Positions 20,150-29,205 of a stretch of 64,000 nt of DNA are shown one piece after another. This DNA is from Ruminococcus sp. Its GTDB lineage: Bacteria > Bacillota > Clostridia > Oscillospirales > Ruminococcaceae. Below the pieces are notes generated by a model. It had not been told where the DNA came from. It saw only the letters and a list, made by a program, of their open reading frames with translations, and searched no databases. The translations under genes were made by a program, and so were the position numbers. Numbering within the stretch: the stretch's first letter is position 1; the number at the start of each line of letters is the position of its first letter. The DNA lies in contig JAIDUG010000055.1 in the NCBI GenBank assembly GCA_029060305.1, positions 1 through 64,000 of the forward strand. Reading direction: 5' to 3'.

Positions 20150-20656
20150 TCAGTTATGTTCTTTTATATGTAGTTTTATTTCGGAAAACTCCACTGGTGT
20201 ATAATTTATTCTTTCTACACTTACACAGAAACTCTGTTCGGAGAAGTTTGAGTATATGGGATTAGAGTGGACGTGTCCGAAGATATTCGCATAAGGCATA
20301 TTTTTGTTTATGTAGAGGGGTTCGTGTGAAATAATCCAGAAGTTTTCATAGATTATGGGATAACGGCTTACTCCTGAAAATCCGCAGTGATAATAATACT
20401 GTTCGTTTTCTGTATCGTGATTTCCCATAACAAGAAATTTTTCGCCGTTGAGTTTATGACAGATTTCACGGGATTTTTCAAAGCCGTATGCTGAAAAGTC
20501 TCCGACTAAAAAAACTTTGTCTTTTTCTGAAACAGTATTATTCCATTTTTCTATAATTGTGTTGTCCATTTCCTCAGTACAGGAAAACGGACGGTTTTCA
20601 TATTTTATTATATTGCCGTCTCCGAAATGTGTATCTGCCATAAAAAATGTTCTCAT
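20150..20656 (-). CDS. Calcineurin-like metallophosphoesterase
   Basis: 168 aa; MADTHFGD, LVGDFS, MGNHDTE, SHEPL, FGHVHSN. Confidence 0.88.
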   Translation of the reverse strand: MRTFFMADTHFGDGNIIKYENRPFSCTEEMDNTIIEKWNNTVSEKDKVFLVGDFSAYGFEKSREICHKLNGEKFLVMGNHDTENEQYYYHCGFSGVSRYPIIYENFWIISHEPLYINKNMPYANIFGHVHSNPIYSNFSEQSFCVSVERINYTPVEFSEIKLHIKEHN

Positions 20657-20779
20657 AATGATTCCTCACTTTAATATATGTTTTAATTTTATTATAACAG
20701 ATAATTTCAGTTTGTCAATCTGATGATATAATCTGTTGTAGTGTCGGAAATTGCTTATTACAAATTAATGATATAAGTC

Positions 20780-20809
20780 TTGACAAAATCCGGAGTTGTG
20801 GTATATAAT
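20780..20809 (+). promoter_or_regulatory. Sigma-A promoter for Cys T-box operon
   Basis: TTGACA (20780-20785), N18, TATAAT (20804-20809). Confidence 0.75.
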
Positions 20810-20821
20810 ATTATAAGCAAT

Positions 20822-21066
20822 ATTTTTGAAGAAGCGTAGCAGTCAGAGTAGCTTTTAAAAAAGGTTTTTTCAGAGAGTGTCGGGGCGGTGCGACGACACA
20901 TACCTTTGAAAGTGAAGTGCGTCTGTCAGCTTTGCGGAGGAAAAAACAGTATTCCGCAACGTAAAACCTTCGTTACAGGTAAATGAGCTATAAATCGGAG
21001 TGGAACAGCGTTACATACGCCTCCGGAGCGTATTATTTCTGTTTACGCTCCGGAGGCTGATTTTTT
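20822..21066 (+). ncRNA. T-box leader, predicted tRNA-Cys responsive
   Basis: Stem I-like CAGAGAG...GGTGCGA...; candidate specifier TGC (20918-20920); T-box-like GGAGTGGAACAGCGT around 20998 with TGGA (21001-21004) matching the U73 discriminator of tRNA-Cys; 14-bp terminator stem 21019-21032/21044-21057 then T-run; precedes cysE and cysS. Confidence 0.85.
21019..21066 (+). terminator. T-box regulatory terminator
   Basis: GCCTCCGGAGCGTA / TACGCTCCGGAGGC perfect stem plus TGATTTTTT. Confidence 0.88.
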
Positions 21067-21081
21067 AAAGGAGGAAAAGAC

Positions 21082-21729
21082 TTGTTTGAATATATAAAGA
21101 GAGATATAAGACTGATAAGAGAACGTGACCCTGCTGTGCACAGTACACTTGAAATACTGTTGACATATCCAAGTCTCACGGCGATAAGAAGTTATCGTAT
21201 TGCCCACTGGTTCTATAAACGAAAGATGTTCACAACTGCGAGAATGATTTCACAGCGTGCAAGACAAAAAACGGGTATTGAAATACACCCTGGTGCAGAA
21301 ATCGGCAAGGGGCTTTTCATAGACCACGGAATGGGTGTGGTTATAGGTGAAACAGCAGTAATCGGTGATAACTGTCTTTTATATCAGGGGGTAACTCTTG
21401 GCGGTACTGGTAAGGACAAGGGAAAACGTCACCCCACTCTTGGACACAACGTACTTGTGGGAGCAGGTGCAAAAGTTTTAGGACCTTTCAAGGTAGGAAA
21501 CAACGTCAAAATAGCTGCGAATGCTGTTGTACTGAACGAAATTCCCGATAACTGTACGGCTGTTGGCGTTCCTGCACGAGTGGTAAGGCGTAACGGCAGA
21601 AAAATATGTCCTGACGTATGCGAGGAAATAGACCAGATACACATTCCCGACCCTGTATCTCAGGAATTATGCCGTCTTGGTGCTGAAGTTGAGAAACTTA
21701 AAAAAGAGATTTCGGATATAAGAAAATGA
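21082..21729 (+). CDS. cysE: Serine O-acetyltransferase
   Basis: 215 aa; TTG start with AAAGGAGG; GIEIHPGAEIGKGLFIDHGMGVVIGETAVIGDNCLLYQGVTLGGTG. Confidence 0.95.
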   Translation: MFEYIKRDIRLIRERDPAVHSTLEILLTYPSLTAIRSYRIAHWFYKRKMFTTARMISQRARQKTGIEIHPGAEIGKGLFIDHGMGVVIGETAVIGDNCLLYQGVTLGGTGKDKGKRHPTLGHNVLVGAGAKVLGPFKVGNNVKIAANAVVLNEIPDNCTAVGVPARVVRRNGRKICPDVCEEIDQIHIPDPVSQELCRLGAEVEKLKKEISDIRK

Positions 21730-21736
21730 AATATTT

Positions 21737-21769
21737 ACTGCCGGTATTTCCGTATAGAATACCGGCAGT
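21737..21769. other. Intercistronic hairpin without a clear U-tract
   Basis: ACTGCCGGTATT/AATACCGGCAGT perfect 12-bp stem between cysE and the next ORF. Confidence 0.6.
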
Positions 21770-21820
21770 GAGAAAAAATAATTTTGTGTGAACAAAAATA
21801 AAAAAGGAGTTTTTGATAAT

Positions 21821-22339
21821 ATGTCTGTATTTTTTAATTTCGGGCTTGAATACATACGTTTCCGTGAAAGACAGATTGAAAGCATTATCAATTATATGCA
21901 GTATGATTTGAAAATGGACAGGGAAGATATTGCAGTACCACCGGAAAGAATGACCGTCAGTTACGGAGTTTCTGACAAGTCCCGAAGAATACGTGCCTCT
22001 ATTCTTGAATGGAGCAGTTTCCATAACGGAAATTTTTTTGACGAAACAGATGAGTACAATGACCTTGAAATAATTATCTCAATTGACAATAATTTCTTTA
22101 CCGCAAGATGTGTGAAAAGCTGTATTACAAACACTATATCGGAAATAGAGTTTCCACACGGATTTCCGGACGAGCGTTACTCATGGGACTGGTATGAACA
22201 GCTTGCATATCAGGCAGGCGGACTTCTTACTGATAACAGACGACTTGCGGAGTTTGCATCTCAGGAAGCAGAAAAAGAAGATAATTTCAATCTTTTCAGA
22301 TTTGAAAAGGAAATGCTTACACGATACCAGAATTTATAA
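21821..22339 (+). CDS. Hypothetical protein in cysE-cysS operon
   Basis: ATG 21821 with AAAAAGGAG upstream; 172 aa, family not recognised. Confidence 0.65.
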   Translation: MSVFFNFGLEYIRFRERQIESIINYMQYDLKMDREDIAVPPERMTVSYGVSDKSRRIRASILEWSSFHNGNFFDETDEYNDLEIIISIDNNFFTARCVKSCITNTISEIEFPHGFPDERYSWDWYEQLAYQAGGLLTDNRRLAEFASQEAEKEDNFNLFRFEKEMLTRYQNL

Positions 22340-22365
22340 TTTTTTCAGAAGGAGCAGAATTTACT

Positions 22366-23775
22366 ATGCAGTTATATAATTCACTTTCACATAAAAAAGA
22401 GGAATTTGTTCCTCATGAAGCAGGAAAAGCGAGTATTTACACTTGCGGACCTACAGTATATCATTACGCACATATCGGAAATCTCCGCACCTATATTATG
22501 GAAGATATTCTTGAAAAGTATCTGAGATTCACCGGACTGGATGTCAAGCGTGTAATGAATATTACAGACGTTGGACATCTTACAAGCGACGGTGATACAG
22601 GTGACGACAAGATGTTAAAAGGTGCTAAGCGTGAACACAAGACCGTTATGGAAATAGCACAGTTTTACACGGACGCATTTTTTAGCGACTGCAAAAAACT
22701 TAATATCAAAACTCCTGATGTAGTAGTACCGGCAACTTCCTATATAGACGAATTTATAAGAGTTATTGAAGTTCTTATTGAAAAAGGCTTTGCATACGAG
22801 GCAGGCGGAAATATTTATTTCGATACTTCAAAACTTGACAAGTACTATGTTTTCAACGATTTCAAAGAGGAAGATTTGGCTGTCGGAGTACGTGAGGGTG
22901 TAGAGGAAGATTCAAACAAACGCAACAAGGCAGATTTTGTACTTTGGTTTACTAAGTCAAAATTTGATTCTCAGGAACTCAAATGGGAAAGTCCTTTCGG
23001 AACAGGTTACCCTGGCTGGCATATAGAATGTTCGTGTATCAGTATGAAGAATATCGGGGAATATCTTGATATTCATTGCGGAGGTATTGACAATGCTTTT
23101 CCGCACCACACAAACGAAATCGCACAGAGTGAAGCCTATCTCGGTCATGAATGGTGCAACTACTGGTTTCACGTTCATCACCTCAACACGAACAGCGGTA
23201 AGATGAGTAAGTCAAAAGGTGAATTTCTTACTGTATCACTTCTTGAGGAAAAAGGCTATAATCCTGTAGTATACAGATATTTCTGCTTGTTGTCGCACTA
23301 CAGAAAGTCGCTTGTATTTGACTGGGACAATCTTAATAATGCTGTAGTTTCTTACAATAAACTCATCGAAAGAATCGCATCTCTTACTTCCGACAAATCG
23401 GGAGAAGTTGACAGTACAGAATATAACCGTCTTATGAAAAATTTCACGGACGCACTTGATAATGATTTGAACACTTCGCTTGCAATTACGGCGTTGTATG
23501 ACGTTCTGAAATCTTCCGCAAACGCTGTAACAAAAATCACACTTATAAAAGAATTTGACAATGTTTTAGGACTTGACCTTATTGAAAATGCTGTAAAGGT
23601 TTCTGAAAGTGACAATGAAGAAATTCCGGAAGAAGTAATGGTACTTGTTGAGGAAAGAAAAATTGCACGTAAGGAAAAGAATTTCGCACTTGCCGACGAA
23701 ATCAGAAATAAAATAACTGCACTCGGTTATGAAGTCCGTGAGACAAGACAAGGAGTTGAAATCCGAAAAATATGA
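22366..23775 (+). CDS. cysS: Cysteinyl-tRNA synthetase
   Basis: 469 aa; YTCGPTVYHYAHIGNLRTYI; HLNTNSGKMSKSKGEF. Confidence 0.96.
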   Translation: MQLYNSLSHKKEEFVPHEAGKASIYTCGPTVYHYAHIGNLRTYIMEDILEKYLRFTGLDVKRVMNITDVGHLTSDGDTGDDKMLKGAKREHKTVMEIAQFYTDAFFSDCKKLNIKTPDVVVPATSYIDEFIRVIEVLIEKGFAYEAGGNIYFDTSKLDKYYVFNDFKEEDLAVGVREGVEEDSNKRNKADFVLWFTKSKFDSQELKWESPFGTGYPGWHIECSCISMKNIGEYLDIHCGGIDNAFPHHTNEIAQSEAYLGHEWCNYWFHVHHLNTNSGKMSKSKGEFLTVSLLEEKGYNPVVYRYFCLLSHYRKSLVFDWDNLNNAVVSYNKLIERIASLTSDKSGEVDSTEYNRLMKNFTDALDNDLNTSLAITALYDVLKSSANAVTKITLIKEFDNVLGLDLIENAVKVSESDNEEIPEEVMVLVEERKIARKEKNFALADEIRNKITALGYEVRETRQGVEIRKI

Positions 23776-24266
23776 ATTTAAGAAAAGCATTGCAGACTGA
23801 TATTGATATTGTTGCTGAAATTTATAGAAGTGTTATCGGAGTGAATAATTCGCACTGGACAGAAGATTATCCAACATATCAAAATGTTGTGCAGGATTAC
23901 AGCAAAGGAAATCTTTATATATTTGAGAATGATAATACAGTAATTGGTGCTTGTTCTGTTGAATCGGAAAGTGTTTTTGAAAATGATGACTTCTGGAAAA
24001 TCAATAATGGTACACAATGCGAAATTTCAAGAATAGTGATTGCACCTGAATATCAGGGAAAAGGTTATGCACGTATAATGGTGGGAAAACTTATTGACAT
24101 ACTCACGGAAAAAGGTTTTAAGTCTGTACATCTTTTTGTTGTGAAAAGTAACATTCCTGCCGTTGAAACATATAAAAGCCTTGATTTTAGTATTTCAGGG
24201 GAATGTAATATGTTTGGATATGAATATTTTGCTATGGAATACATTATAAACAGAAAAGAGGTTTGA
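23772..24266 (+). CDS. GNAT-family N-acetyltransferase
   Basis: 164 aa; ISRIVIAPEYQGKGYARIMVGKLID. Confidence 0.88.
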   Translation: MNLRKALQTDIDIVAEIYRSVIGVNNSHWTEDYPTYQNVVQDYSKGNLYIFENDNTVIGACSVESESVFENDDFWKINNGTQCEISRIVIAPEYQGKGYARIMVGKLIDILTEKGFKSVHLFVVKSNIPAVETYKSLDFSISGECNMFGYEYFAMEYIINRKEV

Positions 24267-24267
24267 A

Positions 24268-25053
24268 ATGGCAAGAATATATCCCCTTTTCAGCTCCAGT
24301 AAAGGCAACTCTCATTTTATCGGTACTGAAAAGGGTGGAATACTTATTGATTGCGGAGTAAGTTTTAAAAGACTTTCAACCGCTCTTGAAACAAACAGGA
24401 TACCGCTTTCAGCAGTGCAGGCGGTTTTCATAACACACGAACACGGCGACCACGTTTCCGGACTGAAAATGCTTACTCAGAAAACAGGCATTCCGGTTTA
24501 TAGTACAAAGAAAACTCTCACAAAACTTTGTGACGACAATAAAGTTTCCCCGAAATCTCCGGTTATTGCAATGAAACGTATTATATCTTGTGCGGATATG
24601 GAAATAAGCTGTTTTGGTACTTCTCATGATGCTGTTGAACCTTGCGGATATAAGATACATACTTATGATGATAAATATTGTGCAGTATGTACTGATACAG
24701 GAATTATTACTCCGGAAACCGACGAGGCACTAAAAGGTTGTAAAATGGTTCTGATAGAGTCCAATTATGACGAAATGATGTTGAGACGTGGGAATTATCC
24801 TCTGTATCTCAAACAGCGTATATTGTCAGAAAAGGGTCATCTCTCAAATGACGACTGTGCTTTGCAGGTCGGGAAACTCATAAAGTATGGTACTACCCAT
24901 ATAGTACTCGGACATCTCAGTCAGGAAAACAACAAGCCTTCGTGTGCATTCAATACGGTGAGAGGGTTTCTTGACAAGAATTATAAATTCAACAAAGATT
25001 ATTTAATGGGAGTTGCACCCGTTGAAACTCAGGGAGGAGCGGTTATTTTCTGA
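24268..25053 (+). CDS. MBL-fold metallohydrolase (YycJ/WalJ-like)
   Basis: 261 aa; FITHEHGDHVSGL; VCTDTGIIT; LGHLSQENNKP. Confidence 0.88.
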   Translation: MARIYPLFSSSKGNSHFIGTEKGGILIDCGVSFKRLSTALETNRIPLSAVQAVFITHEHGDHVSGLKMLTQKTGIPVYSTKKTLTKLCDDNKVSPKSPVIAMKRIISCADMEISCFGTSHDAVEPCGYKIHTYDDKYCAVCTDTGIITPETDEALKGCKMVLIESNYDEMMLRRGNYPLYLKQRILSEKGHLSNDDCALQVGKLIKYGTTHIVLGHLSQENNKPSCAFNTVRGFLDKNYKFNKDYLMGVAPVETQGGAVIF

Positions 25054-25526
25054 TGACGATAAATTTAATAGTTATAGGAAAACTCAAAGAAGATTATCTC
25101 CGAAATGCCTGTGCAGAATATATAAAGAGACTTTCAAGATACTGTAGTTTTGAGTTGCACGAAATAGACGAATGCAGATTAAGTGAAAATCCGTCCGTAA
25201 AGGAAATAGAATCCGCTTTACAGAAAGAAGCGTTACAGATAAAAAAATACGCAAAAGGTATGATAATACCTATGTGTATTGAGGGAAAACAGCTCAGCAG
25301 TGTGAAGTTTTCGGAAAAAATATCGTCCGCCGGTGTGAACGGTTTCAGCACGGTGACTTTCATAATCGGAAGTTCTTTCGGTCTTGCTCCGGAAATAAAG
25401 TCAATGGGAAGTTTTAAACTCTCAATGTCGGAGATGACTTTTCCGCACCAGCTTGCAAGGGTTATGTTACTCGAACAGATTTACAGGGCATTTCAGATTG
25501 CGGAGGGCGGAAAGTATCACAAGTAG
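25053..25526 (+). CDS. rlmH: 23S rRNA (pseudouridine1915-N3)-methyltransferase
   Basis: 157 aa; INLIVIGKLKEDYLRNACAEYIKRLSRY; FIIGSSFGL; LEQIYRAFQIAEGGKYHK. Confidence 0.93.
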   Translation: MTINLIVIGKLKEDYLRNACAEYIKRLSRYCSFELHEIDECRLSENPSVKEIESALQKEALQIKKYAKGMIIPMCIEGKQLSSVKFSEKISSAGVNGFSTVTFIIGSSFGLAPEIKSMGSFKLSMSEMTFPHQLARVMLLEQIYRAFQIAEGGKYHK

Positions 25527-25533
25527 GTGACAT

Positions 25534-25863
25534 ATGGCAGTAGATTTGATAAGATTCAACGGGGACTGGAACAACAAGAAAAGCGAAATAATTTTCAGTT
25601 ATCCGATTTCATCTGAAAATTTTTTCAGAAACATTTGGACAGTTGCTATTACTGAAAGTAAATTGAAGTTATTCAAAGATTGGGGGAATTTCACTCCTAA
25701 TCAGATAAATGAAGTACTTGACGAACTCTGTATATTAATAAAATGGTGTGACGATAATTTAACCGGAAATGACCATTTCAGAATGTATAGTCGGATTGAA
25801 GAACTTATGATTGTTATTCCAAAAGAAGCCCCAAATAGCAATGAACCATTCTATATTTTTTAA
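25534..25863 (+). CDS. Hypothetical protein
   Basis: 109 aa ORF just downstream of rlmH. Confidence 0.5.
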   Translation: MAVDLIRFNGDWNNKKSEIIFSYPISSENFFRNIWTVAITESKLKLFKDWGNFTPNQINEVLDELCILIKWCDDNLTGNDHFRMYSRIEELMIVIPKEAPNSNEPFYIF

Positions 25864-25865
25864 AT

Positions 25866-25973
25866 ATGAGTATTCTGAAACATAATAAGAAATTACAGAA
25901 ATGGTTTCCGTCAAGACGAAATATCGAAAGAGGTATAATCAATAAACCAATACTGAGGGGAGGAACAGAATGA
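25866..25973 (+). CDS. Candidate 35-aa basic small ORF
   Basis: MSILKHNKKLQKWFPSRRNIERGIINKPILRGGTE; its TGA overlaps the ATG of the CPBP gene (ATGA); no clear RBS. Confidence 0.3.
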   Translation: MSILKHNKKLQKWFPSRRNIERGIINKPILRGGTE

Positions 25974-27142
25974 ACGAAGAATATTACAATGATAAGTATT
26001 ACAGAGCGGAAATATATTCCCTTAATCGTGAAATCCGCCGACTTAACAGGCAGATTGAAACGGAAAGGCAGAGTAAGTTGCCTGATAAAATGAACCCTTT
26101 TGACAACCCTACAGAATATTCCGAGTTCAGTGGTGACTATTCTGATATAATGCCGGAATTAGATGCTCCTGACTGTACAGTACCGCTTGAACCTGAAGAT
26201 TCTGAATATCGTAAAATAAAACGTTTTTATTCGATAGGCGGTTGGGCATTGCTCGGACAGTTTTTTGTCAGTAACATTCTTGCAATGTTGGCTGTATATA
26301 TAATAAGAATGATTATATCGTCACTCAATTCCGGTGTTGACATAAGTATAATTGATGACTATATGAATAGTTCGTCTATACTTGCCGGAATCAATATGAT
26401 GTCATTTGTTGTTGCAAATATCAGTTTTGCCTTTATGGGACTTAAAATGTCAAGAATTTCAAGAAATCAGCTTGTCCGGACAAGGAATTTCAGTTTCGGA
26501 AAAGCCGTGCAATATTGTATGTCAGCGTTTTTTCTGTGGACAATATCGCTTTTTGTATCGTCAGGATTAAATGATATTTTTGAGCATTACGGTCATACTA
26601 CTTACGTTATGGATATGGACGGAACGGCGGTGACTGGTACAGGGTGGGCAGTAATGACGGTTTACACTTGTATTATAGCACCGATTACTGAGGAAATTTT
26701 TTTCAGGGGAATGTTACTCAGAGTATTTTCAAGGTCTAATCAGAGGTTTGCGGTATTTGCGACGGCGTTTTTCTTCGGACTTTCACACCATAATATTCCG
26801 CAGTTTGTACTTGCGTTTCTGCTCGGAACTTTCCTCGCACACATCACACTGAAACACAATTCCGTAATACCTGCTGTGATAGTACACATATTTATAAATT
26901 CAATGTCAACAGCGGTTTCCTATATAGAGGAAAATGCAGGATTTATATTTACTTCAGGTCTGATACTTGTAATGGGGGTAATGGGATTTTTTATGTTATG
27001 TCTTTTCCGTGAAAAAGACAAAATACCTTTCACAACTCCGGCACAGGCAAAACGTGGTTTCTGTATAGCAAAATGTTCCCTGATGTTTGATATTGCTGTG
27101 ACGGTACAGATTATATATACATTTTTATTGATACTTATGTAA
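25970..27142 (+). CDS. CPBP-family intramembrane glutamic endopeptidase
   Basis: 390 aa; APITEEIFFRGML, FFFGLSHHN; GAGGGGAGG upstream. Confidence 0.88.
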   Translation: MNEEYYNDKYYRAEIYSLNREIRRLNRQIETERQSKLPDKMNPFDNPTEYSEFSGDYSDIMPELDAPDCTVPLEPEDSEYRKIKRFYSIGGWALLGQFFVSNILAMLAVYIIRMIISSLNSGVDISIIDDYMNSSSILAGINMMSFVVANISFAFMGLKMSRISRNQLVRTRNFSFGKAVQYCMSAFFLWTISLFVSSGLNDIFEHYGHTTYVMDMDGTAVTGTGWAVMTVYTCIIAPITEEIFFRGMLLRVFSRSNQRFAVFATAFFFGLSHHNIPQFVLAFLLGTFLAHITLKHNSVIPAVIVHIFINSMSTAVSYIEENAGFIFTSGLILVMGVMGFFMLCLFREKDKIPFTTPAQAKRGFCIAKCSLMFDIAVTVQIIYTFLLILM

Positions 27143-27146
27143 TTCA

Positions 27147-27181
27147 AAGGCGGTCGGAAATTTTGACCGCCTTATTTTTTT
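27147..27181. terminator. Bidirectional terminator
   Basis: AAGGCGGTC/GACCGCCTT stem then T-run. Confidence 0.8.
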
Positions 27182-27776
27182 AATCCGGTTTGTGATATAT
27201 TATAGGTCTGAGCTGTATTCCTCTGAGAGCAGATTCAACAGCTTGCGGAAGCATTGAAAATTCTGCAACCAGTGAAGCCGGTTTGTTTGTGCAGTCGTCC
27301 TGCAACATCGGTACGAAATAATAATTTTTCCTGTTGAAAAGTTCACCTATATTCTTTGCAGAACCTAAAAGGGAATCATTTGAAGCTATTGCAAGCAATA
27401 CAGGTTTACCACTTCTTAGATGTGACTTTACAGCCATTGTAACCGCTGTATCAGTAATACTGTTTGCGAGTTTCGAGGCGGTGTTTGATGTACACGGTGC
27501 TATTACCATAATGTCAGTCATATTTTTAGGTCCTATAGGTTCAGCGTCCGCTATCGAGGTGATTACTTCCTTTCCGGCTATGAGACTTAATTTTTTTATA
27601 TTTTCCTCCGCACTTCCGAAACGTGTGGAAGTAGCAGAAGCCGTTTCCGACATTATCGGAATTATTTCAGCTCCCATATTTTTAAGTATTTCAGCCTGTT
27701 CAAAACATTTTCCGAATGTACAGAAAGAGCCGGTCATTGCGAAACCTATTTTCAGACCGCTGAATATATCAGTCAT
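27180..27776 (-). CDS. spoVFB: Dipicolinate synthase subunit B
   Basis: MTDIFSGLKIGFAMTGSFCTFGKCFEQ; MVIAPCTSNTASKLANSITD; ATG 27776. Confidence 0.9.
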   Translation of the reverse strand: MTDIFSGLKIGFAMTGSFCTFGKCFEQAEILKNMGAEIIPIMSETASATSTRFGSAEENIKKLSLIAGKEVITSIADAEPIGPKNMTDIMVIAPCTSNTASKLANSITDTAVTMAVKSHLRSGKPVLLAIASNDSLLGSAKNIGELFNRKNYYFVPMLQDDCTNKPASLVAEFSMLPQAVESALRGIQLRPIIYHKPD

Positions 27777-28635
27777 TAAAAAAACCCCTTTCCTCAATAA
27801 TTCCGGCAACCGTTTCTGCTATAAATTCTCCTGAAGTTACCGGTGCAGTTTTTCCGGGAATACCTAATGCCCATATGACCTTTTTACCAAGAAGTGTTGC
27901 GGATTCAAAATCTATTCCACCAGGTTTGGAAGCAAGGTCAATGAAAAGTGTGTCGTCACTGAATTTTTCAAGAAGTCTGTTATCGAAAATCATTTCCGGT
28001 ACTGTATTGAATACCAGTGAATAATCAGTATCCATTTTGTTGGTACATATTGACTTTATACCGAGAATACGTGCTTTTGCTGAACCTTTTGCGTTGCGTA
28101 CAGAGGCAGTAACATCTGCTCCGAAACCTTTCAGGATTTCCGCAAGAGCCGTGCCGATACGTCCCAGTCCGACAATCAGGACTTTCAGACCATTCAGAGT
28201 AACGGGAAGTTCATTCAGTGCTATTTCAACAGCACCTTCCGCTGTCGGAACAGCATTTTTTAAACTCAGGTCTTCACGTCCCATATAGTCAACGATTTCC
28301 ATATCGCCGAAAAATTCCTGTAATTTCGGGTCATATTTTCCTACAAATATTATTCCGTCAGGTTTGAGAAGACGACGGATTTCTTTCGGATTTATTTTTT
28401 CACTGCTGAAAGGTGCGGGAATCATTCTGTTATTGTCAAGCGGAGGAACAGGCAGTACCGCAAAGTCATAGAAACCGTCAGTATCTGTCACGGCTGATTT
28501 GAGATTCATTTTTTCGGGTACTGCTTCAGCAGAAAAACCCATTACATAAGTATCATATAACGAAGAAAGTTTTCCGGCACAATATACTTGTCGCATATCT
28601 CCGCCGGTTACAAGTATTCTGAAATTGTTTTTCAT
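27769..28635 (-). CDS. spoVFA: Dipicolinate synthase subunit A
   Basis: MKNNFRILVTGGDMRQVYCAGKL; VLIVGLGRIGTALAEILKGFGADVTASVR; ATG 28635 with GGAG RBS; upstream ORF extension runs into a terminator. Confidence 0.9.
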   Translation of the reverse strand: MKNNFRILVTGGDMRQVYCAGKLSSLYDTYVMGFSAEAVPEKMNLKSAVTDTDGFYDFAVLPVPPLDNNRMIPAPFSSEKINPKEIRRLLKPDGIIFVGKYDPKLQEFFGDMEIVDYMGREDLSLKNAVPTAEGAVEIALNELPVTLNGLKVLIVGLGRIGTALAEILKGFGADVTASVRNAKGSAKARILGIKSICTNKMDTDYSLVFNTVPEMIFDNRLLEKFSDDTLFIDLASKPGGIDFESATLLGKKVIWALGIPGKTAPVTSGEFIAETVAGIIEERGFFND

Positions 28636-28726
28636 ATTATTCTCCATTCTGCCGTTGTATACGGCTTTCAAGAAAAAATTTTCTGTTCTATTATATGAAA
28701 TTTGTGCCGAATGGTGTGCATAAAAA

Positions 28727-28758
28727 AAGCGTGTTCCGCTCATTGAGTGAACACGCTT
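28727..28758 (-). terminator. Terminator of the TM-HTH gene
   Basis: AAGCGTGTTC/GAACACGCTT; minus-strand T-run; overlaps stop codon. Confidence 0.75.
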
Positions 28759-29182
28759 ATAAATATTTATAACCGGTTTTTTCTTTCCAGTCGTCACCTA
28801 TATGTGTTTTGCAGGTTTTTTCAAGCCACTCTACTTTCATATAAAGTTGTCCCACACGCATTGAAAGGTCTGCGTTTTCTGCTGAAAGACGTGATATATT
28901 GTCAAGAAAATCATTTTTCCATTTGTTTATCTCGTCAGCCGTGAGCGTTGAGTGTTCGGCAATAATATCATCAGCAGATTTTCCCTTAATCATTTCAACA
29001 GCTATTTTTTGCTTGAAATTCTTTGTGTACTCGGTATCGGCAGACTTTGGCGGAGATTCAGGTTTCGGCGGAGGGTCAGGTTTCTTTTTTTCAGGTTCGG
29101 GAGGTTTTTCCTTTGGTTTCATACTTTTCAGAACCATATAAACAATTGCAAACATCAAAGCCCATACAAAAACGTCACCCAT
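28757..29182 (-). CDS. Membrane-anchored protein with IS3-OrfA-like HTH/zipper domain
   Basis: N-terminal TM (VFVWALMFAIVYMVL), Pro/Lys linker, then YTKNFKQKIAVEMIKGKSADDIIAEHSTLTADEINKWKNDFLDN...LSMRVGQLYMKVEWLEKT. Confidence 0.65.
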   Translation of the reverse strand: MGDVFVWALMFAIVYMVLKSMKPKEKPPEPEKKKPDPPPKPESPPKSADTEYTKNFKQKIAVEMIKGKSADDIIAEHSTLTADEINKWKNDFLDNISRLSAENADLSMRVGQLYMKVEWLEKTCKTHIGDDWKEKTGYKYL

Positions 29183-29205
29183 AGGAAAAAACCTCCTTTT
29201 TTTTA

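Noticed and set aside
20822-21066. S-box (SAM) riboswitch upstream of cysE
   Set aside because: Specifier and TGGA T-box features fit a T-box better
28757-29182. Intact insertion sequence
   Set aside because: OrfA-like domain only; no orfB, inverted repeats or target duplication seen, and the gene has a TM anchor
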